Shown here one piece after another: positions 14,386 through 23,595 of a DNA stretch of 64,000 nucleotides (the stretch's first letter is position 1; each line of letters starts with the position of its first letter). A program made the position numbers and the translations under genes. Source of the stretch: a bacterium. Lineage in GTDB: Bacteria > Armatimonadota > Zipacnadia > Zipacnadales > Zipacnadaceae. Below the pieces are notes generated by a model. The model was not told where the DNA came from and did no database searches. It saw nothing but the letters and a program-made list of their open reading frames with translations. The stretch spans positions 1 through 64,000 of the forward strand of contig JAUVXR010000007.1 of the NCBI GenBank assembly GCA_030603495.1, in the 5' to 3' direction.

Positions 14386-17088
14386 ATGAGTATACGGATC
14401 TGGCTGGCAAGCATCGTCATCCCCGTGGTGGTTTGCGGCGGGTGCGATCTGTTCACCGCCGCTAGCCACAACCGAGAGCACGCCGCTCCCTCCGAGCAGG
14501 AGTTGCTCAGTTCCCGTCCGTGGCTGACCGACTATTTCTCTCACTGGCAGGAGGAGGTCAGCCTGGCAGGCGAGCCGTGGCCGGGCTACTCCGATTTGGC
14601 GGTCTTTCCCATCGGTAACGGCCAGATATTTGCCCATGAGGGTACGAAGTATCCGCTGGGGACGCTCACGAACCTCGTGGGGCCGACCTATCAGAAGAAT
14701 GGCTTCCTGGGTGATATTGTCCCGCTGCTGTATGCGGGCAGCCAAATTGTGGATTGGCAAACGCAGCGGGTACGCTGGGTGAAGCCTGGCGGCATCGTCA
14801 ACACCGAGTCGCTCACCAAGGATGGCTTGCGACTGACCACTTATGACTTCGTCCCGCCTGATCTCCCCGCCATTTGCCGGATCATGATTGTGAGCAATGA
14901 GGGTGAGTCGGTGCAGCGTGCGGTGACGGTGGCACTGGCCTTTGGGGCGCTGGCTGCGGAGCGGGCAGAGGGCGGCATTCGCCTTCAGCGAGGGTCTGCG
15001 GTCATCCAGGCCGGGTTCCTGGCAGCTCGGACGAAACTCGAAGAGCGCACGCCGGATATCCCCCTGGCTGAGAACCTGGACCGGGAAACCGAGCCGGGGC
15101 TGATGGGCGATAGTGCGCCGCTGCTACGATGCGAATTGGGTACTTTTCACCCAGGCGACAGCGTGGCCAAACTGGCCTACTTCGTCATTGCCCAAGGTGA
15201 AGATGAAGCGGCGGAGCTGCTCGGCCAAGTCCAGGAGCGGGGCTTTGCGCTGGTGGACGATACGTATGAATACTGGCGACAGTGGGACGAGCGCACCGTC
15301 ACGGTAGAAACACCCCAGCAGCCCGAGGTGGGCGACCTGCTCACCATCTCAAAGTACCTCTGTGCGGTTCAGCAGGCAACCGAGGGCGGCTTCTCGCCGA
15401 TGGACGGCTACAGTTATACCTGGATCCGCGACAGCAACGGGCCGGTGCGTTACTTGAGCGCCGTTGGTGACTTCGAGGCAGTCCGGCGGCACCTGGAGTA
15501 CCATTTTCGGGGCTGTGCGCTAAGACAGAGGGTGGGGAACAACCTACCGCTGGACCTGGACGTAGCGGGCGACATTGTTCAGCCGGACTGGGCCCAAATC
15601 CCCGTTGAACGGGCGGAAAGCTCGAGTTTCGTGATATTGCAGCACTACTGGTATTACCGCCACAGCGGGGACCTGGGACTGATTCGCGGACACTGGCCGA
15701 TGCTGCGCCGCTGTCTGCTGGGTCAGGATGTGGACGAGCGCGGCCTGCTGCCCTTCCACGGTGATGAGACCTACCGCTTCCCCGGATACACTTTCTTCGA
15801 GGCTGGGCGGGACGTGGACTACTACGTGAACCTGGAAGCGCGCTCAGCCGATTCGGGCTTTGAGTATGTCGCCGCTGCTGGGGCGTTGGCCGAGATGGCC
15901 AAGCAACTGGGCAAGGGTGATGAAGCGGCGGATTACTGCGATCGTGCCGATCGTGTACGGCGGGCTACTGAGAAGTATTACTGGCAGGCGGATGGCGGCT
16001 ATTACGCTTCGGCAATGTCTGACCTCTCTGAGCAGGTGCAGACGAGTCCGTTTGCCCCCATCAATATGCGCCCGCTGTGGGTCGGCTATGCTCCGGACAG
16101 CGCCCGGCAACGGCAGAACGTGCTGGAGTCGTTGAAGTACCTGTGGCGCGAGGACGGCACGCTCAAGACTACGCCCGAGTTCGAGCCGTACGTAACGATG
16201 ATCCCTGGCTACGGGCTGTACGCGCTGGCGACGATTGGGCATCCTGCTGCCGAAGTTGCCCTGAACGGCGTGCTCACTGCGGCGGAGAAGTCCGGCGGCT
16301 TTGCCGAGATGAATGAGCCGGATAACCGGCCCAGCGACGAAGTCTGGGGCCAGCACCGCATCCGGCCCTGGGAAGGCGGCATCAATGCGGAGGCCATTCT
16401 GTACTATCTTACCGGGCTCGAGGTTGACGCCGCCCGTGGTTTGTTCTCCCTGCGTCCCCAGATGCCTGTATCGTGGCGGGAGATGGACATCCATAACCTA
16501 CCAATCAAGCAGGCGCGTTTTGACCTGGCAGTGACGCGGGAGGCCGTGACGGTGACGCGGACGGATGAGAGCGATTTCGAGTTGGAGCTTGCGGCGGCGC
16601 CACTGCGTAGCCATGTCGGGGAAGCTATGTCGGTGCCGATTCAGCCGGGAGAAACGCTGAAGAGGCCTGCCCCGGAGCTATCCTTCTCTCAGTGGCCCCA
16701 GCAAGGGCTTCCGCCAGCTCAGCCATTTGAGTGGGGGCCTCCGCAGATACCCAGCGGTGCGAAGACGGTGGTGCTTACGTGGAGTAAAGAGACGGCTGAG
16801 GAATGTCGGGCGAAGTATGGGCCGGCTACTGTGGTGTTTGACGCGAAGCTGCCGTGGCCCGCGGAGTTTCTCCACGCTGTGCTGCTGAGGTCGGAGGGCA
16901 CGCGCCGAGTGGATATGCTGGCACTCGATGTCAGCCACTTCCCCGGGGCGTTCAAGCGCGAGGAATTCTGGGCTGACGACGGTCCCGGCGGGAAGATCGT
17001 TGCAGCCTTCGAAGAGGCGGGCGGCCAGGTCGTAGACCCGCCGACCATTCGCAAGCGCGGCGCCGGGTTGGCCGGCCTGCCACACTGA
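14386..17088 (+). CDS. Secreted six-hairpin (GH15-like) glycosidase
   Basis: 900 aa. The N-terminus IRIWLASIVIPVVVCGGCDLF resembles a lipoprotein signal, with an imperfect lipobox ending GGC, so the enzyme may be lipid-anchored. Residues about 40-290 form a beta-rich N-domain (DLAVFPIGNGQIFAHEGTKY). Residues about 310-690 look like an (alpha/alpha)6 barrel with GYSYTWIRDSNGPVRYL, typical of GH15/trehalase-type enzymes, and VWGQHRIRPWEGGINAEAIL near the end, which may hold a catalytic acid. A C-terminal beta domain follows. Expected role is hydrolysis of alpha-linked glucans or trehalose-like sugars; exact family not assignable by eye. GGAG lies 9 nt before the ATG. Confidence 0.8.
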   Translation: MSIRIWLASIVIPVVVCGGCDLFTAASHNREHAAPSEQELLSSRPWLTDYFSHWQEEVSLAGEPWPGYSDLAVFPIGNGQIFAHEGTKYPLGTLTNLVGPTYQKNGFLGDIVPLLYAGSQIVDWQTQRVRWVKPGGIVNTESLTKDGLRLTTYDFVPPDLPAICRIMIVSNEGESVQRAVTVALAFGALAAERAEGGIRLQRGSAVIQAGFLAARTKLEERTPDIPLAENLDRETEPGLMGDSAPLLRCELGTFHPGDSVAKLAYFVIAQGEDEAAELLGQVQERGFALVDDTYEYWRQWDERTVTVETPQQPEVGDLLTISKYLCAVQQATEGGFSPMDGYSYTWIRDSNGPVRYLSAVGDFEAVRRHLEYHFRGCALRQRVGNNLPLDLDVAGDIVQPDWAQIPVERAESSSFVILQHYWYYRHSGDLGLIRGHWPMLRRCLLGQDVDERGLLPFHGDETYRFPGYTFFEAGRDVDYYVNLEARSADSGFEYVAAAGALAEMAKQLGKGDEAADYCDRADRVRRATEKYYWQADGGYYASAMSDLSEQVQTSPFAPINMRPLWVGYAPDSARQRQNVLESLKYLWREDGTLKTTPEFEPYVTMIPGYGLYALATIGHPAAEVALNGVLTAAEKSGGFAEMNEPDNRPSDEVWGQHRIRPWEGGINAEAILYYLTGLEVDAARGLFSLRPQMPVSWREMDIHNLPIKQARFDLAVTREAVTVTRTDESDFELELAAAPLRSHVGEAMSVPIQPGETLKRPAPELSFSQWPQQGLPPAQPFEWGPPQIPSGAKTVVLTWSKETAEECRAKYGPATVVFDAKLPWPAEFLHAVLLRSEGTRRVDMLALDVSHFPGAFKREEFWADDGPGGKIVAAFEEAGGQVVDPPTIRKRGAGLAGLPH

Positions 17089-17130
17089 TCGGTGTGCAAC
17101 TGAAACCCACAAGACGGTATACCTAGAGCC

Positions 17131-17155
17131 GGTACGACAGGCGTCTCGCCTGTCC
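17131..17155 (+). repeat. GACAGGCG palindromic repeat, copy 3
   Basis: GGTACGACAGGCGTCTCGCC continuing TGTCC, same orientation as copy 1. It lies between the convergent glycosidase gene and the zinc-ribbon membrane gene, overlapping neither, where it could serve as a shared 3' hairpin. Confidence 0.85.
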
Positions 17156-17157
17156 CC

Positions 17158-17727
17158 TCACCGGGGCAGATGGGTACGGCCCGTGCGAGGGGCCTCGGGC
17201 GGCGGCAGTGCTGACTCGATAATCATGCCGATGCTGAAACCCGCTACCGCGCCTAAAACCGGCGTAACCCAACCGTTGACGGCGAAGCCGATACCCAGCC
17301 CCAGCAGCAGGGCGACTCCAGGGCTCCACCGTTTTTGCTCAATCACGAAGCCGATCATTAAGCCGCGCAACACACCGTATGCCAACCCGAAGCCGAAGAT
17401 GGGCATTATCCCACCAAGTTGCAGCCCGATGACACTGCCGACTTTGCGCTCGCCGGTAAAAGCCAGGATAGCCATCTCGACGATGGCGAAGCCGAGCGAG
17501 GTCATAACCGCTTTGGCAATCGGGGGCACCTCGCCGGCTTTGGCTGCCGCCGGTTCCTCGGGCACTGTCGGTTCAGGGCCAGGCGTCTCGGCTGGGGGCT
17601 CCTCGATGGCCTCATGCTGAGGCCTCTGCGGAGCCGGTTCGGTCAGCGATGCCCCGCAGCTCATGCATACCTGGTCAGTGTCGTAGTTCTCTGCGCCACA
17701 GCTAGGACAGGCAGTCTTCTCGGCCAT
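17158..17727 (-). CDS. Zinc-ribbon membrane protein
   Basis: 189 aa. An N-terminal zinc ribbon (TACPSCGAENYDTDQVCMSC, two CxxC knuckles 14 residues apart) is followed by a Pro/Glu-rich linker and about four hydrophobic segments from residue 70 onward (AVMTSLGFAIVEMAILAF, IGLQLGGIMPIFGFGLAYGV, VALLLGLGIGFAVNGW, VLGAVAGFSIGMII). The last segments are glycine-zipper-like. Ribbon and linker would be cytoplasmic. GGAGGGAG precedes the ATG. Function unknown; it is the 3'-most gene of the minus-strand run. Confidence 0.8.
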   Translation of the reverse strand: MAEKTACPSCGAENYDTDQVCMSCGASLTEPAPQRPQHEAIEEPPAETPGPEPTVPEEPAAAKAGEVPPIAKAVMTSLGFAIVEMAILAFTGERKVGSVIGLQLGGIMPIFGFGLAYGVLRGLMIGFVIEQKRWSPGVALLLGLGIGFAVNGWVTPVLGAVAGFSIGMIIESALPPPEAPRTGRTHLPR

Positions 17728-17789
17728 TGTGTGGTCAACTCCCTCCAGTATGTCAGATACGCAGTTCCATCAGACCTGTGAGTATATCA

Positions 17790-18980
17790 TCACTCAGCCC
17801 ACGCGGGCCGCGTGGCCTGTGCGGTGGCCTCTTGTGCCAGGTAAGGCAGGTACTGCTCGGCGAACTGCTCGTTGTACTTAAAGACGATGAAACCGGCGGC
17901 GCCGAAGGCACGGGCAATTTCAATCTGCTCTACAAGCTGCTGCGGACCGGCAAACTGGCAGGCATCACTGAACGGGCCGGTGCCCACAATCAGCGGAGTG
18001 CACCCAGCGACTGCCTTGCGCTGCCGCAGAAACCAAGTAGCGAAGTCCAGGCGGTCGGCGGTGTAGTTCATCGGGCAGACGAAATCGAGCAGCCCCCGCT
18101 CGACCCACGTCTGGGCACACTGCCCGAAGTTCTCGGCATGGACCTGCCAACGCGGGAAGACCGCTGCTGAGATGAGAATGTCCGGACGGGTAGTGTGCGC
18201 CGCCGCCACCAGTTCCTCCAGCAAGTCTGTCAGTTGCTGCTGCCGCCACGTGCTGAACTCCTCGGATAGCGCACCCTCCGTGGTGACATCCGCCGGCCAG
18301 TCGTCAATATGCATGCCCGTATCCGCTGCAAACTGTGCCCGGCAGCGTTGGCAGACGCAGCAATCCTTCCACGGGTAACGCAAGTAGTCGAATTGCAGCC
18401 CCTCAATATTATAGTTCCTCGCAAGTTCCACGACTACCTGCTTCAGCAGGCGGCGGTTTCGAGAATCACTGGGACACAGCCAGGGAAGCGCGTCGCCGGA
18501 GGCATTGACCATCAGGCGACCGGCCTGTTCCATGGCAGTCTTGGTGGCATCAGCCGCGAAGAGCAGTTCCAGGGCAATGATCCGGGCGTGGACTGCGATG
18601 CCGTACTTGCGGCCGGCGGTGACGGCCTCGTTGAGGTAGTCGTGGTCCTGCGCATACTTCGAGACCGGCAGGACCTCGCTGGCGTAGTAGGCTACTCCCG
18701 GGCTGCATACGTAGGGGAAGACAGCGTTGAAGTTGGCCTGGCGCAGGTTTTGCATCGCCGTCTCCCAATCGGGCTCTACCCGATAGCCGCTCCAGACTCC
18801 ACGCAGCTCACCGACCGACGCTGGCGTGGCCGCATCCGCCGCCGCGAGCTGAGCACTGGCGGTTCCCGGGCGGGCGGCTAAAGACCAGGCCGCTGCGACT
18901 ATCAGTCCGGCAACTCCGGCCAGAGCGCAAGCGACGCATACGGCTGGCTTACTGTGCCAATGAATCATTAGTCTTAGCAT
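17790..18980 (-). CDS. Glycosyl hydrolase-like 10 (DUF187/GHL10) secreted protein
   Basis: 396 aa with an N-terminal hydrophobic segment (AVCVACALAGVAGLIVAAAW) that acts as signal or anchor. The rest is a TIM barrel of the GHL10 family: ELRGVWSGYR at the first strand, NFNAVFPYVCSPG, YNIEGLQFDYLRYPWKDC (a characteristic 'G-x-x-x-D-Y-x-R-Y' strand), LDFVCPMNYTADRLDF and GFIVFKYNEQF. The family resembles alpha-amylase-type or GH13-like folds but few members are characterised. A small Cys cluster (DCCVCQRC) is inserted after the DYLRYP strand, possibly a metal or disulfide loop. The alternative start M5 at 18968 is also possible. Confidence 0.85.
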   Translation of the reverse strand: MLRLMIHWHSKPAVCVACALAGVAGLIVAAAWSLAARPGTASAQLAAADAATPASVGELRGVWSGYRVEPDWETAMQNLRQANFNAVFPYVCSPGVAYYASEVLPVSKYAQDHDYLNEAVTAGRKYGIAVHARIIALELLFAADATKTAMEQAGRLMVNASGDALPWLCPSDSRNRRLLKQVVVELARNYNIEGLQFDYLRYPWKDCCVCQRCRAQFAADTGMHIDDWPADVTTEGALSEEFSTWRQQQLTDLLEELVAAAHTTRPDILISAAVFPRWQVHAENFGQCAQTWVERGLLDFVCPMNYTADRLDFATWFLRQRKAVAGCTPLIVGTGPFSDACQFAGPQQLVEQIEIARAFGAAGFIVFKYNEQFAEQYLPYLAQEATAQATRPAWAE

Positions 18981-19013
18981 GTGGATGGCTGGAATTCCTG
19001 GTCTGACAAGATC

Positions 19014-20813
19014 TCAGGCTTCGGCCTCCTGCGTTGGCTCTCCGGGCTGTCGAAACTGCACCTTGCAGAGCCTTTCGTAGATGCCTCCGGCTGCTCGTAG
19101 CTCCTCATGTGTGCCGCGCTCTGCTATCTTGCCGTCAGCAACAACCAGAATCAGATCGGCGTTAATGACCGTAGACAGGCGGTGAGCGATGATGAAGGTC
19201 GTGCGGTTCTTCATTAGCTTGTCCAATGCATCCTGGATGAGGGCCTCGGATTCCGAGTCGAGGTCAGAGGTGGCTTCGTCCAGAATGAGGATGCGCGGAT
19301 TGGACAGAATGGCGCGGGCAATAGTGATGCGCTGGCGCTGGCCGCCGGAGAGGCGCGCACCCCGTTCCCCCACGCGCGTCTCGTAGCCATCGGGGAAGTC
19401 CATAATGAAATCGTGGGCGTTGGCAGCGATGGCAGCCTGAACCACCTCTTCGTCGGTCGCCTCGGGTCGGCCATACTTGATGTTATCGCGCAGGGTCCCA
19501 GCGAACAAGAAGCTCTCCTGCATAACCATGCCGATGTTCTCCCGCAAGCTCCTGATAGAGACGTCGCGCAGGTCGTGACCGTCAATGAGCATCTGGCCGG
19601 AAATCGGATCGTAGAAGCGGGGGATGAGATGAACCAGCGTCGTCTTACCGCCACCCGATGGCCCTACCAGCGCGATCATCTGGCCAGGCTCGACCTCGAA
19701 GTTGACATCGCGTAGTACTGTCTCATTGGGCTCGTAGGCGAAGGAGACGTGACGCATCTCGACGCGGCCGGCGACCTTGCCCAGCCGCAGGGGCTGCTCG
19801 GCCTCCTGGATATCCGGGACAGTGTCGAGTGTCTCGAAGATGCGCTCGATGGCGGCCGCAGCCCAGTTGATGACATCGCTGATGTGGACCAGGGCAATTA
19901 TGGGAGCATAGAGCATGGCCACATAGCCTCGGATGGCCGCCAGGTCACCGATGGTCAGGGTATTAAGATAGATAATCTGATAGCACCCGACCAAAATGAT
20001 GACAAGATTGGCTACCTGGGTGATGAGGTTGGCATTGATGCCCAGTACCGCTCGTCGGATGCCAAGGTTGATATTGAGCGTGATGCTTTCGCGGATTTCC
20101 TTAACAAAGCGTCGGGCCTCCCCCTGTTCCCGGCCGAACGACTGAATGACCCGGATTCCTGAGATGGACTCGTCCAAAACACTGTAGATCTGGGAGTATT
20201 GATCACGGGCCTCCCGGGAGAGGCGACGGATACGCCGCTTCATTAGCATGAAGTTCAATACATATATGGGCAGAGCAACAGTGGCGATGAGCGCGAGTTG
20301 CCAGTTATAAGCGTAGAGGATCACCATAGCGACGACGACGGTGACGGCGTGACTGATGATATTCACAAGCTGGTCACTGAGCACGCTTTGTACAGCTTCA
20401 ACATCGTAAAGCACGCGAGACATAATCCAGCCGTGGCGATGGGTCTCAAAATAGCGTAGGGAAAGTCGCTGGAGGTGGCGGAAGAGCTGCTGGCGGATGT
20501 CGAACACCACACGGTTGCCGACGGTCAGCAGCAGACGACCGCGGATATAACTGATGACATACCCGGCCAGATAGATCCCGCCGAGTGCAACGCACATCAG
20601 GATGACGAAGTGCCAGATCTCATCGGGATCGCCCGCTGCTATTGCCGTGGTATCCGGCCCGCCGATCGGCGTGGCGAATTGGTTAATGATCTTGCCCCAG
20701 ATAGCGGGCAGCAACATATTGGTGCCGGTGGCCACAAAGACGAGTGCCAAAGCCGACACTATTCTCCATTTGTAGCGGCGGGTGAATTGCAGCGCGCGTA
20801 GAAAAGTGGACAT
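19014..20813 (-). CDS. ABC transporter, fused permease and ATPase (MsbA-like)
   Basis: 599 aa half-transporter that should dimerise. Six transmembrane helices in the first ~320 residues, then a nucleotide-binding domain with Walker A GPSGGGKTTLVHLIP, Q-loop MVMQESFLFAGTL, signature LSGGQRQRITIARAIL, Walker B RILILDEATSDLDSES and the switch His in FIIAHRLSTV. It belongs to the lipid/multidrug exporter group. Substrate cannot be read from sequence; lipid or glycolipid export is plausible given envelope genes nearby. It lies 33 nt before the GHL10 start on the same strand. Confidence 0.93.
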   Translation of the reverse strand: MSTFLRALQFTRRYKWRIVSALALVFVATGTNMLLPAIWGKIINQFATPIGGPDTTAIAAGDPDEIWHFVILMCVALGGIYLAGYVISYIRGRLLLTVGNRVVFDIRQQLFRHLQRLSLRYFETHRHGWIMSRVLYDVEAVQSVLSDQLVNIISHAVTVVVAMVILYAYNWQLALIATVALPIYVLNFMLMKRRIRRLSREARDQYSQIYSVLDESISGIRVIQSFGREQGEARRFVKEIRESITLNINLGIRRAVLGINANLITQVANLVIILVGCYQIIYLNTLTIGDLAAIRGYVAMLYAPIIALVHISDVINWAAAAIERIFETLDTVPDIQEAEQPLRLGKVAGRVEMRHVSFAYEPNETVLRDVNFEVEPGQMIALVGPSGGGKTTLVHLIPRFYDPISGQMLIDGHDLRDVSIRSLRENIGMVMQESFLFAGTLRDNIKYGRPEATDEEVVQAAIAANAHDFIMDFPDGYETRVGERGARLSGGQRQRITIARAILSNPRILILDEATSDLDSESEALIQDALDKLMKNRTTFIIAHRLSTVINADLILVVADGKIAERGTHEELRAAGGIYERLCKVQFRQPGEPTQEAEA

Positions 20814-20855
20814 CGGTGTCGCTCAGGTCTCCGGGCGGAGGAAATCTAGCAAATC

Positions 20856-20900
20856 AGGGACGCCAGTCTCTAGCGTCCCTGCGGGGCGGCTTCCGCCGCC
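20856..20900. repeat. Double hairpin between response regulator and ABC genes
   Basis: Two consecutive stems: AGGGACGC (20856-20863) with GCGTCCCT (20873-20880), then GGCGGC-TTCC-GCCGCC (20885-20900). Read on the minus strand they follow the response-regulator stop and precede the ABC gene. There is no clear T-run, so a stabilising or dispersed palindromic element is as likely as a terminator. Confidence 0.55.
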
Positions 20901-20969
20901 AGTTGCGTCGTCTGACTAGCTGATGGTCAGCCATCAGCGCCTCCTCGGTACAACTTACCCAGAGGTTCT

Positions 20970-21386
20970 TTACACCTCCCAGGTGGGTTCCGAGTCGTAT
21001 TCGTCAGCGGGGTGCTCCAGGCTCTGGAAGATGCGCTCCACGAAGGCAAGTAGTTCACGGGGGTTAAAGGGCTTGGTAAGATATGAGTCAACACCCGATG
21101 ACCAGCCCTTAAAGATATCGGCATCTTGGGCCTTAGCTGTGAGCATGATAACAGGAATATCTTTGGTCTCGGCATTGCCCCTCAGTTCCTTGAGCACCTC
21201 GAAGCCGTCCATACGGGGCATCATTACGTCAAGGATTATCATATTCGGCTTCTCCGCCTTGGTCTGCTCAATCGCCTCGATGCCGTCATAAGCCGTAACC
21301 ACATCGTACCCGGTGCGCTGCAGGTTGACCTCCACCAGGCGAACGATATGTCGTTCGTCGTCTACTACCAGAATCTTCTTGGCCAT
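20970..21386 (-). CDS. Response regulator, single receiver domain
   Basis: 138 aa consisting of one CheY-like receiver and a short acidic tail, with no output domain. Acidic pocket D9-D10 (KKILVVDDERHIVRL), phosphoacceptor D53 (MIILDVMMPRMDGFEVL), switch T83 (IPVIMLTAKAQ) and K105 (YLTKPFNP). ATG 21386 was chosen because it begins the receiver precisely and has GGGAGG upstream; the frame runs open further back without homology. A consensus promoter at 21489-21460 would drive it. No histidine kinase is encoded nearby, so the partner is elsewhere. Confidence 0.93.
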   Translation of the reverse strand: MAKKILVVDDERHIVRLVEVNLQRTGYDVVTAYDGIEAIEQTKAEKPNMIILDVMMPRMDGFEVLKELRGNAETKDIPVIMLTAKAQDADIFKGWSSGVDSYLTKPFNPRELLAFVERIFQSLEHPADEYDSEPTWEV

Positions 21387-21459
21387 TTCTGCTAGGCCCT
21401 CCCTTGCTGGCTTGCCGTTGCTCGGGGGCAGATGGCACTGTCGTCCCAAGCCTGGTTGT

Positions 21460-21489
21460 ATTATAGCAGACCCACCTTGCACTTGTCAA
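21460..21489 (-). promoter_or_regulatory. Promoter of the response regulator, flanked by inverted repeat
   Basis: On the minus strand TTGACA (21489-21484), 18-nt spacer, TATAAT (21465-21460). A 9-bp inverted repeat flanks it: AAGCCTGGT (21448-21456) and ACCAGGCTT (21498-21506), which could be an operator or the stem of a cruciform. Start of transcription is expected near 21453, inside the inner repeat arm. Confidence 0.65.
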
Positions 21490-21493
21490 ACTG

Positions 21494-23035
21494 TTATACC
21501 AGGCTTGCTTCGATTAGCCGCTGGTCTGCGACGAAGCTGGACTTCAGTTGGCGGTACAACTGCTGATATAGACAATAGTACGGCTTATAGAGTTCGCAGT
21601 GCTCGGGAAGTGGGGGCAATTCATCAACCACTCTAATCGTCGCGGCACAGGCTTCGGGCACACTCGACCAGACACCAGTGCCTACGCCGGCCAGCAGGCC
21701 GACTCCGAAGGCGGGACCTTCGTCTACATTGATCGTACAGTGCGCCTGGCCGGTGACGTCGGCCTGGATCTGCCGCCACAGCTTGCTGCGTGCTCCTCCC
21801 CCCGAAGCGCGGACCTGCCTGGCCTCAACGCCCATTGTACGAATTATCTCGAAGGAATCGCGCATGGCGAAGGCAACTCCCTCCATCACTGCGCGGATTA
21901 TGTGTGCCCTGGTATGCCGGATGGTCAAGCCGAACAGCACGCCCCTGGCGTTGGGATCCGCGTGCGGAGTGCGCTCGCCAGTGAGATAGGGCAGGAAAAC
22001 AAGTCCTTCTGCGCCGGCTGGGACGGAGGCGGCGGCTTGTGTCATAAGCTCGTACGGATCGCGGTCCGCACTCTCGGCGGCGGCAATCTCCTCGGCGCAC
22101 AGCGTGTCACGCAGCCAGCGAAATGAGCCGCCTGCCGCCAGCACTACGCCCATAACGTGCCACTTGCCCGGCACGGCGTGGCAGAAGGTATGCGTGCGCA
22201 GCTGCTCGTCCCTCAGCGGCTCGTCGAGGTAGGCGAAGACTACGCCAGAAGTACCTACAGTGGACGAGATGATACCAGTTTCTACGATGCCGTTGCCGAC
22301 GGCGCCCGCCGCTTGGTCTCCGCCGCCGCCGACCACGGGCGTGCCCGCCGCGAGGCCCGTCGCTGCGGCTGCTGCCTCCGTAATCTGCCCGGTGACCTCG
22401 GGCGACTCGTAGACGTCGGGGAGCACCTCGCCGGGCAGGTCAATGCGTTCCAGGATCAGGTCGGACCAGCGCCGCTGGGGCACGTTGAACAGCGAGGTCC
22501 CGGAAGCGTCGCTGACTTCAGTGGCATACTCACCGGTGAGCCGGAAACGAACGTAGTCCTTGGGCAGCAACACCTTGCGCAGCCGGTCATAGTTCTCTGG
22601 CTCGTTCTGTCGCAGCCAGATGATCTTGGGCGCAGTGAAGCCGGTCAGAACGGGGTTACAGGTCTCGGCGATAATATCGTCTTCACCAACCGCCTCCGTT
22701 ATCCAGGCGCATTGCTCGGAAGTACGTTGATCGCACCACAGAATCGCCGGGCGGATGACCTCGTCGTCTTCGTCGAGGAAGACCGACCCGTGCATCTGGC
22801 CGGACAACCCAATGCCGGAGATTTCACCGCCGCTGATGTTAGTCTCGGCGAGCACGGCCCGAATCGTCTCGCAGGTCGCTCGCCACCAGTCGGCCGGGTC
22901 CTGCTCTGCCCAGTTCGGGCGGGGGGTAGCCAGGGGATACTCAGACAGTGCGCTCGCGACGATAGCGCCAGTCTCGTCAATGAGCAGAGCCTTCGTGCCC
23001 GTTGTCCCGACATCTAAGCCCAGCAGGTATGCCAC
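21494..23035 (-). CDS. xylB: Xylulokinase-like FGGY sugar kinase
   Basis: Phosphorylates D-xylulose (or a related ketose) with ATP for entry into the pentose phosphate pathway. 513 aa. The N-terminal ATPase fold opens AYLLGLDVGTTGTKALLID. The catalytic region reads GIGLSGQMHGSVFLD (xylulokinase-type 'SGQMHG'), then WCDQRTSEQC, and the C-domain has GGGGDQAAGAVGNGI and ASGGGARSKLWRQI. Start is GTG 23035, with GGGAGG 8 nt upstream; earlier in-frame codons have no homology. It lies downstream of TIM-barrel isomerase genes, consistent with pentose or ketose catabolism. Confidence 0.93.
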   Translation of the reverse strand: MAYLLGLDVGTTGTKALLIDETGAIVASALSEYPLATPRPNWAEQDPADWWRATCETIRAVLAETNISGGEISGIGLSGQMHGSVFLDEDDEVIRPAILWCDQRTSEQCAWITEAVGEDDIIAETCNPVLTGFTAPKIIWLRQNEPENYDRLRKVLLPKDYVRFRLTGEYATEVSDASGTSLFNVPQRRWSDLILERIDLPGEVLPDVYESPEVTGQITEAAAAATGLAAGTPVVGGGGDQAAGAVGNGIVETGIISSTVGTSGVVFAYLDEPLRDEQLRTHTFCHAVPGKWHVMGVVLAAGGSFRWLRDTLCAEEIAAAESADRDPYELMTQAAASVPAGAEGLVFLPYLTGERTPHADPNARGVLFGLTIRHTRAHIIRAVMEGVAFAMRDSFEIIRTMGVEARQVRASGGGARSKLWRQIQADVTGQAHCTINVDEGPAFGVGLLAGVGTGVWSSVPEACAATIRVVDELPPLPEHCELYKPYYCLYQQLYRQLKSSFVADQRLIEASLV

Positions 23036-23052
23036 GGATTTGCCTCCCCTAT

Positions 23053-23064
23053 GCCTGTCGTACC
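23053..23064 (-). repeat. Half-site of the GACAGGCG repeat
   Basis: GCCTGTCGTACC is one outer arm of the dispersed palindrome, without its partner arm. It lies upstream of the xylB start and looks like a decayed or truncated copy. Confidence 0.4.
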
Positions 23065-23126
23065 GCAACGGGACCTTTCTCTTGCACAAAATCTGAGCAA
23101 CGCTATTGAGTCCACTTCTGGGGACA

Positions 23127-23501
23127 CTACTCAGCCTGGGAGACAACGATCTTTGCTCCGGCCGGAACCGACTTGAACACTGTCGGGTCGCCCTCGAGCT
23201 TGCCCCAGACGGTTACCGGGCTGGCGGGGCGGATTTCGTCGCCCTGGCTCATCGGCGTCGGCCCGAAGAAGATGCACATCGCCGAACCCGGCGGCCAGTA
23301 GCCCAGATCGCCCAGCTCGACGGTCTCCTGCGGGGCCTCGTTACCGGCTTTGATGGGGATTTCGAAGTAGATTTCGCCCCCCCAGGTCGAGGCCGAGGCC
23401 TCGATGGGCAGCGCCTCCCAGATCGTCTGGGCCAGATTAGTGTCATTGAGCACTGCATACGCTGTTACGTCGCCAGCCGTTATCTCGATGCGTTTAGCCA
23501 T
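23127..23501 (-). CDS. Cyclophilin-like domain protein
   Basis: 124 aa. It matches the small beta-barrel family (PF04126, Cyclophil_like, TM1367 type): opening RIEITAGDVTAYAVLNDTNL, then IWEALPIEASASTWGGEIYF, the diagnostic GYWPPGSAMCIFFGPTP block and VWGKLEGD. These proteins have the cyclophilin fold but lack the classical prolyl-isomerase active site, and their role is unknown. GGGAG precedes the ATG. It stands 92 nt upstream of xylB on the same strand. Confidence 0.85.
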   Translation of the reverse strand: MAKRIEITAGDVTAYAVLNDTNLAQTIWEALPIEASASTWGGEIYFEIPIKAGNEAPQETVELGDLGYWPPGSAMCIFFGPTPMSQGDEIRPASPVTVWGKLEGDPTVFKSVPAGAKIVVSQAE

Positions 23502-23595
23502 TGGGTTAGTCTCCCGTATAGGATTGTGCTCAAGGGCTGCTATCGCGGCCTACCTGTTTTCACAGTGCATGGTATGTGTCGGTGCAAGCGGTGCG

